Shown one piece after another: positions 60,216 through 64,000 of a stretch of 64,000 nt of DNA. Made by a program: the position numbers and the translations under genes. Numbering within the stretch: the stretch's first letter is position 1; the number at the start of each line of letters is the position of its first letter. Source of the stretch: Mesorhizobium sp. M7A.F.Ca.US.008.03.1.1. GTDB lineage: Bacteria > Pseudomonadota > Alphaproteobacteria > Rhizobiales > Rhizobiaceae. Location of the stretch: NCBI RefSeq assembly GCF_003997495.1, contig NZ_RZRU01000028.1:18353-82352 (forward strand). The letters are read 5' to 3'. The notes beneath the pieces are model-generated. The model saw only the letters and a list, made by a program, of their open reading frames with translations. It did no database searches and was not told the DNA's origin.

Positions 60216-61205
60216 ATGTCTGCCTATTCGTCCCGGCCGTCTTCGACGCCACATATCCCGATGGATGCGCTCAGCGAAGTTTTACAAGACTTTCGTTTGA
60301 GTGGTGTCAACTATGGCCGTTGCGAACTCCGACATCCATGGAGCATTGCATTTCCGCAACAACCGCTGCTTCGGTTTCATTTTGTCGGCCAGGGGCCATG
60401 CTGGATTCACACCGAAGCGCAAGGCTGGCAGGAGTTGCGCGATGGCGATCTGGCGCTGCTGCCGCAAGGCATCGCCCATCGGCTGGCCAGCGCGCCGGAC
60501 GTTGCAGGCGGCTCGCTCGAGGATTGCCAGGTGACCAAGTTGGGAAGCAACGTCTGCGAAGTGGTACGGGAAGGCACCGGCGCGACAAGCACCCTTTTCT
60601 GCGGCTCCATGGCCTTGGGCGCCTGTGCGCTTAACCCATTGATCGCGCTGATGCCGCCTATCATCAAGGGTTGCGACGTGGCCGGCAATGACCCGATCGT
60701 TGGCCCTTTGCTGGCCGCTATGACCGCAGAGGCCGCGCAACCGCAGATGGGCAGCGCCACTATCTTGTCGCGTATGGCGGACTTGCTGACAGCCCGGCTC
60801 ATTCGCTGCTGGGTCAATTGCACGGGAGCCTCGACCACCGGTTGGCTCGCAGCCATCCGCGACCCTCATATTGGCCGCGCTCTGGCAGCCATGCACAGAG
60901 ATCCCGGCCACAACTGGACGCTGGAAAGCCTCGCCGGCCTGGCAGGCCAATCGCGCTCGATTTTCGCCGAACGCTTCAGCGCTGTATTGGGGGAGGGTGC
61001 TGCACGCTATCTCGCCCGTCTGCGCATGCAGCTTGCCCGCGAGTTGTTAGGGCAAAACGGCTTGTCGGTGGCTGAGGTCGCTACCCGTTTGGGCTATGAT
61101 TCCGAGGCATCCTTCGCTCGCGCGTTCAAGCGCATCACCAGTGTCTCGCCGGGCGTTGTGCGTCGCACAATTCCCGGACGAATAGACATGAATTTCGGAT
61201 TATAA
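60216..61205 (+). CDS. AraC family transcriptional regulator with cupin-type sensor
   Basis: 329 aa. The N-terminal cupin_6-type ligand domain (LRFHFVGQGPCWIHTEA, WQELRDGDLALLPQGIAHRL) is joined to a C-terminal AraC double helix-turn-helix (WTLESLAGLAGQSRSIFAERF and LSVAEVATRLGYDSEASFARAFKR). ATG at 60216; ATG at 60261 is an alternative. It stands 59 bp before an MFS efflux gene in the same direction and very probably controls it, as in many cupin_6-AraC/MFS pairs. Confidence 0.9.
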   Translation: MSAYSSRPSSTPHIPMDALSEVLQDFRLSGVNYGRCELRHPWSIAFPQQPLLRFHFVGQGPCWIHTEAQGWQELRDGDLALLPQGIAHRLASAPDVAGGSLEDCQVTKLGSNVCEVVREGTGATSTLFCGSMALGACALNPLIALMPPIIKGCDVAGNDPIVGPLLAAMTAEAAQPQMGSATILSRMADLLTARLIRCWVNCTGASTTGWLAAIRDPHIGRALAAMHRDPGHNWTLESLAGLAGQSRSIFAERFSAVLGEGAARYLARLRMQLARELLGQNGLSVAEVATRLGYDSEASFARAFKRITSVSPGVVRRTIPGRIDMNFGL

Positions 61206-61237
61206 GGTACATATCATCCGAAGGGGCTCGTCTATGA

Positions 61238-61260
61238 AGACCTCCAAACTTTGGAGATCT
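61238..61260 (+). promoter_or_regulatory. Inverted repeat over the Shine-Dalgarno of the MFS gene
   Basis: AGACCTCCAAA and TTTGGAGATCT around one central C; ten of eleven pairs match. The right arm contains the Shine-Dalgarno TTGGAG (61251-61256) of the GTG start at 61265. It may be an operator for the adjacent AraC protein or, in RNA, a hairpin that hides the ribosome site. Confidence 0.45.
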
Positions 61261-61264
61261 TTCC

Positions 61265-62473
61265 GTGACAGACACAATATTACAGCTTGAAGACGCGGCG
61301 ATAGACGCCGATACCGGTGCACCAGCCGCGTGGAGCTCAGCCACCTGGTTCGCGGTCATTTCATTGGCGGCCACCAGCTTTGCCCTGGTGTCGGCCGAAT
61401 TCCTGCCCGCAGGTCTGCTGACGCCAATGGCACGCGATCTCGGCATCAGCGAGGGGACGGCCGGACAGGTCGTCACCGCCACCGCTTCCGTCGGCGCCGT
61501 GACGGCCATGTTGAGCAATGTTCTCATCGGCAGATTGAACCGCAAGACGGTGCTGGTTGGCCTCAGCGCCTTGGCAGTCGGTTCCAATGTTCTTGCAGCG
61601 CTGGCGCCCAATTTCTGGCTGTTGTTGCTGGGCCGGGCCGGGCTGGGAATTGCTCTCAGCGCTTTCTGGGCACTTTCGGTCGCCGTCGTGGCGAGGCTGG
61701 TTGGCGCCAACGCGACTGGGCGGGGCATGGCTATCGTCACCCTCGGCGTCTCGCTTGCAACCATTGCCGCACCGTCGATGGGCGCGTTGATCAGCGACTG
61801 GCTGGGTTGGCGCAGCGCCATGGCCATGACAGCGGGGTTGGCCTTGCTTGCCATGCTGCTGCAATTCCTTAGTCTGCCGACCTTGCCTGCAACAGCAAGC
61901 AATAGTCTTGCAGACGTCCTTCGGCTGACACGGCGGCGTGGCATTCAACTCGGTATGCTTGCTATCCTTTTGCTGATGACGGGGCATTTTGCCGGCTCGG
62001 TTTATGTGCGTCCTTTCCTCGAACACGTGACGCTCCTTGCAACCGGGCCAATTGCCCTGGCGTTGCTAGGATTTGGCATCGCCGCCGTGATCGGCAATAT
62101 CGCCGGTGGCCGCATGGCCGACGCCAACATCCACGTGGCTCTCGTGGCTACCGCCGCATTGATGGCGTTTGCCGCGCTGGCATTGGTTCTCTGGGGCGTG
62201 CACATTGGCGTTGCCTTCGGCTTCGCTACGCTGTGGGGCTTCGCCTTCGGCATGGCGCCGGTGGTGCTGCCGACAAATTTGTCTCGCGCAGCCCCTGACG
62301 CGCTGGAAGCAGCGGGCAGCCTGATGGTCACCTCTTTCCAGATTGCCATCACCATCGGCGCGGTTGTCGGCGGCTATGTTGTAGACACCTACGGTCCTAC
62401 AGCGCCTTTGACTCTGACTGCTATCCTTGCCGCATCGACAGCCGTCTTGGCGCTGCTGCAGCCACGCAGCTGA
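61265..62473 (+). CDS. MFS transporter, DHA1 (AraJ/NepI-like)
   Basis: 402-aa, 12-helix efflux protein. The N-terminal helix AEFLPAGLLTPMARDLGISEGTAGQ and the motif VTATASVGAVTAMLSNVLIGRLNRKTVL are characteristic of DHA1 members such as AraJ, YdhP and the purine ribonucleoside exporter NepI. The start is GTG at 61265 with TTGGAG eight bases upstream. The AraC gene precedes it. Substrate unknown. Confidence 0.9.
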   Translation: MTDTILQLEDAAIDADTGAPAAWSSATWFAVISLAATSFALVSAEFLPAGLLTPMARDLGISEGTAGQVVTATASVGAVTAMLSNVLIGRLNRKTVLVGLSALAVGSNVLAALAPNFWLLLLGRAGLGIALSAFWALSVAVVARLVGANATGRGMAIVTLGVSLATIAAPSMGALISDWLGWRSAMAMTAGLALLAMLLQFLSLPTLPATASNSLADVLRLTRRRGIQLGMLAILLLMTGHFAGSVYVRPFLEHVTLLATGPIALALLGFGIAAVIGNIAGGRMADANIHVALVATAALMAFAALALVLWGVHIGVAFGFATLWGFAFGMAPVVLPTNLSRAAPDALEAAGSLMVTSFQIAITIGAVVGGYVVDTYGPTAPLTLTAILAASTAVLALLQPRS

Positions 62474-62656
62474 ACTTCGCTGCCGCAGATACAGCAGCCT
62501 GGAATTCAGGCCGCCGGCGATGTTGCAGGCGCGATACACAAGTTGAGGCCGGGAACACGTTGCATCTTGCCGCAATCGAAGGCTAAGGACGCTCGGCTTC
62601 GGCCATTGGAGGGTGATCGACGATCAAGTCGCACCCTTTTTGAGGAGATGACTGAC

Positions 62657-62923
62657 ATGAAGAAGTTTTTGTTTGTTGCCGCCGGCCTGGCGGTGCTTGC
62701 CGGTTCGGCTTGCTCGAAGGCGCCTGAGTGCACGGCGGAGATCGCGACCAAGAAGGCGCAGGACATGGCTGCAGCACTTCAGGAGGCGATCACCAAGGAC
62801 CCGGCCAAGGCGGCTGATCTGACCGCCAAGGTCCAGGCGGTGACAACCAAGTATCAGGGCGCCACGACGTTGGCCGACGCTTGCAAGGCCTATGACGAAG
62901 TGACGGCCGCGATCAAGGGCTGA
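62657..62923 (+). CDS. Small secreted protein, unknown function
   Basis: 88 aa. Signal peptide KKFLFVAAGLAVLAGSA followed by a cysteine; the residues before it (G-S-A-C) are a poor lipobox, so lipidation is doubtful. The mature part is a helical, Ala/Lys-rich sequence with two further cysteines (PECTAEI and DACKAYDE) that could form a disulfide. GAGGAG nine bases upstream fixes the ATG at 62657. The last codons I-K-G-stop lie within the first unit of a 26-bp tandem repeat. Confidence 0.75.
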   Translation: MKKFLFVAAGLAVLAGSACSKAPECTAEIATKKAQDMAAALQEAITKDPAKAADLTAKVQAVTTKYQGATTLADACKAYDEVTAAIKG

Positions 62924-62988
62924 CACCTTGATTCGAGATCAAGGGCTAACGCCCTGATTTGAGATCAAGGTCTAAACGCCTGATTCGA
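62911..62988 (+). repeat. Triplicated 26-bp tandem repeat covering a stop codon
   Basis: Three head-to-tail 26-bp units at 62911-62936, 62937-62962 and 62963-62988, each beginning GATCAAGG and ending TGATT(C/T)GA. Unit 1 encodes the end of the small secreted protein (ATC-AAG-GGC-TGA). Units 2 and 3 repeat the same context with TAA. Confidence 0.9.
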
Positions 62989-63004
62989 TGGGCTCAAGTG
63001 AGAG

Positions 63005-63034
63005 GGCGGTGACCGTTGGGTCGCCGCCTTTTTC
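63005..63034 (+). terminator. Rho-independent terminator after the small secreted protein
   Basis: GGCGGTGACC, GTTG loop, GGTCGCCGCC (ten pairs with one G-U) followed directly by TTTTTC. It terminates the plus-strand transcript between two convergent genes. Confidence 0.85.
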
Positions 63035-63045
63035 TTTGGATTTTT

Positions 63046-63600
63046 TCAGTTCGGCGCGATGGAGCCGACTTCGACCGCGTCGACCCGCTTCAGGCTCATG
63101 CCGATCACCGGCACCAACTGGTCGTCGACGCGCACGGCAATGGTCACCGTCATCGAATTGTCGTCGGGGATGCGGGCCTGCATGACGCCGCGCAGCTGGT
63201 TGCGGTTGATGGTGAAGACCACTTTGCGGGCATCGACGACGTTGCCGCCGATGATGTCGAGGCCAGAACCGGTCGCGCCACCCATAAAGCTGCCCTTGTA
63301 GCCCTCGCGGCCCTTGCGCTCGATCTTGGCCGACATCGGCTGGGTGAACATACCGACCCGGCAGCCACCGTCGAGCGACATGCCGACCTTGCCATCGGGC
63401 GTCGAGCCGGTGAAGCTGCAGTTGAACTTGGTGCCTTTGTACTTGCCGGCGACGATTTCGCCGGGACCGATCCACTTGCCTTCGGCGGACTGGAAGAACT
63501 GCTTGTCCGGCTCCGCTGCGCTGGCCGCTCCTGCAATGCCGACGACTGCCGTGATCACGGTTACCAGGGGCAGGACGCTGGATAGTACTACGCTTTTCAT
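63046..63600 (-). CDS. Secreted protein of unknown function
   Basis: 184 aa. Signal peptide KSVVLSSVLPLVTVITAVVG...ASAA, then a beta-rich domain with two cysteines (KFNCSFTG and DGGCRVGMF) and glycine-rich turns (GKWIGPGEIVAGKYKG, GGATGSGLDIIGGNVVDA). Predicted periplasmic. I do not recognise a named family, though such proteins recur in Rhizobiales. Start at ATG 63600; an in-frame GTG three codons earlier is possible. Confidence 0.72.
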   Translation of the reverse strand: MKSVVLSSVLPLVTVITAVVGIAGAASAAEPDKQFFQSAEGKWIGPGEIVAGKYKGTKFNCSFTGSTPDGKVGMSLDGGCRVGMFTQPMSAKIERKGREGYKGSFMGGATGSGLDIIGGNVVDARKVVFTINRNQLRGVMQARIPDDNSMTVTIAVRVDDQLVPVIGMSLKRVDAVEVGSIAPN

Positions 63601-63735
63601 CGACGACACCCGGCAACAAAGATGCTGTTTGGAACCCGTCTGACCATGAACAAGATTGGTTAATGCTTCGTCACCGCGGGGCCGCCGCAGAGCAGTCCGG
63701 TAACGATTCCGAATGCCCGGACACTCCAGCCCGGC

Positions 63736-64000
63736 TCACTTGCCGGATGGGGTCGTTTCACCGTCTTTCCGGGTTGCGAACGATGTCAGCGCCGAGAGGA
63801 AGTCGCCCAATCCGGGACGCTTCGCGGCGCTGAAGGGCAGCGGTCGCGCCGTCTCCATCGCGGCGATGCCGATGCGCGCCGTCATCATGCCGTTGACGAC
63901 GCCCTCGCCAAGCTTGGCCGAAAGGCGCGCGGCCAGGCCGTGGCCGACGATCTGCTGGACGAAACTGTCGCCGATCGCGATCGAGCCGGTACCCGCCAGA
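63736..64000 (-). CDS. TIGR01620/YcjF-family membrane protein (C-terminal part only)
   Basis: The last 87 codons of a gene entering from the right edge: LAGTGSIAIGDSFVQQIVGH, then GLAARLSAKLGEGVVNGMMTARIGIAAMETARPLPF, each part of the conserved C-terminal DUF697-like domain of YcjF/TIGR01620 proteins, and a Lys/Ser-rich tail to SGK-stop. These proteins usually neighbour the YcjX GTPase-like gene, which would lie outside the window. The role is thought to be envelope stress related. Confidence 0.82.
   Translation of the reverse strand, partial: LAGTGSIAIGDSFVQQIVGHGLAARLSAKLGEGVVNGMMTARIGIAAMETARPLPFSAAKRPGLGDFLSALTSFATRKDGETTPSGK

Overview
The window is a gene-dense, high-GC stretch of an alphaproteobacterial chromosome, most likely from the order Rhizobiales and probably Mesorhizobium or a close relative. 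This placement rests on protein families and gene order, not on any search. The pointers are a >2,000-residue growth-pole-ring (GPR/RgsE-type) protein, a fused STAS-MlaE permease, class II DAHP synthase, a GltX2-type glutamyl-tRNA synthetase, DUF2865, a TIGR01620/YcjF protein and GIY-YIG/REP elements. No tRNA, rRNA, CRISPR array, IS transposase or prophage was seen. Almost everything is core chromosome.

Layout. 1-4.9 kb (minus): rnr (its 3' end lies off the window) directly behind topA. 5.2-10.5 kb: a small secreted COG4315 protein, ccdA, an NTF2-like protein, then glmU and glmS, which together give UDP-GlcNAc for peptidoglycan and LPS. 10.5-11.5 kb: a small island in which a GIY-YIG nuclease gene sits between two ~65-bp inverted repeats, followed by the last codons of a destroyed higB toxin and an intact orphan higA. 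11.5-18.3 kb: DUF502, recG, sdhE, mfd (DNA repair plus flavinylation). 18.4-24 kb: class II DAHP synthase with a clean terminator, a diguanylate cyclase, a GFA protein, dgkA, a hemerythrin-like protein, and the dedA-DUF1003 pair. 24.1-29.2 kb: a Tag-like glycosylase, nadE, a GNAT gene, then an ABC exporter behind a long leader containing a 13-codon ORF and mutually exclusive RNA pairings. 29.5-37.7 kb: a GNAT-like orphan, gltX, DUF2865, maeB, an SDR and a metallophosphoesterase. 37.8-44.8 kb: an MFS gene, an enolase-superfamily epimerase, the four-gene Mla-type lipid transport operon (STAS-MlaE, MlaF, MlaD, lipoprotein) and a DEDDh exonuclease. 45-52 kb: the giant GPR-like gene, divergent from a stand-alone Hpt gene. 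52-57.6 kb: a 2Fe-2S ferredoxin and a TrxR-like ferredoxin-NADP reductase, a DHA2 efflux pump, a DUF922 protease-like protein and folP-folB-folK. 57.7-64 kb: DUF924 and Kef antiporter, an AraC regulator with its MFS pump, two small secreted proteins and the end of a TIGR01620 gene.

The best candidates for something new are: (1) the ABC-exporter leader at 27.12-27.42 kb, where a promoter, a tiny ORF with a strong Shine-Dalgarno and two competing stems look like a ribosome-controlled attenuator; (2) the inverted-repeat-bracketed GIY-YIG unit that appears to have destroyed higB, which resembles a REP-mobilising element built on a GIY-YIG nuclease instead of a RAYT transposase; (3) the internal architecture of the GPR-like protein, two arrays built from 36-, 29- and 11-residue modules, all close to whole numbers of alpha-helical turns.

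Starts were chosen by Shine-Dalgarno spacing and family length; several are GTG or TTG. All function calls come from reading motifs in the translated sequence; no database was consulted.
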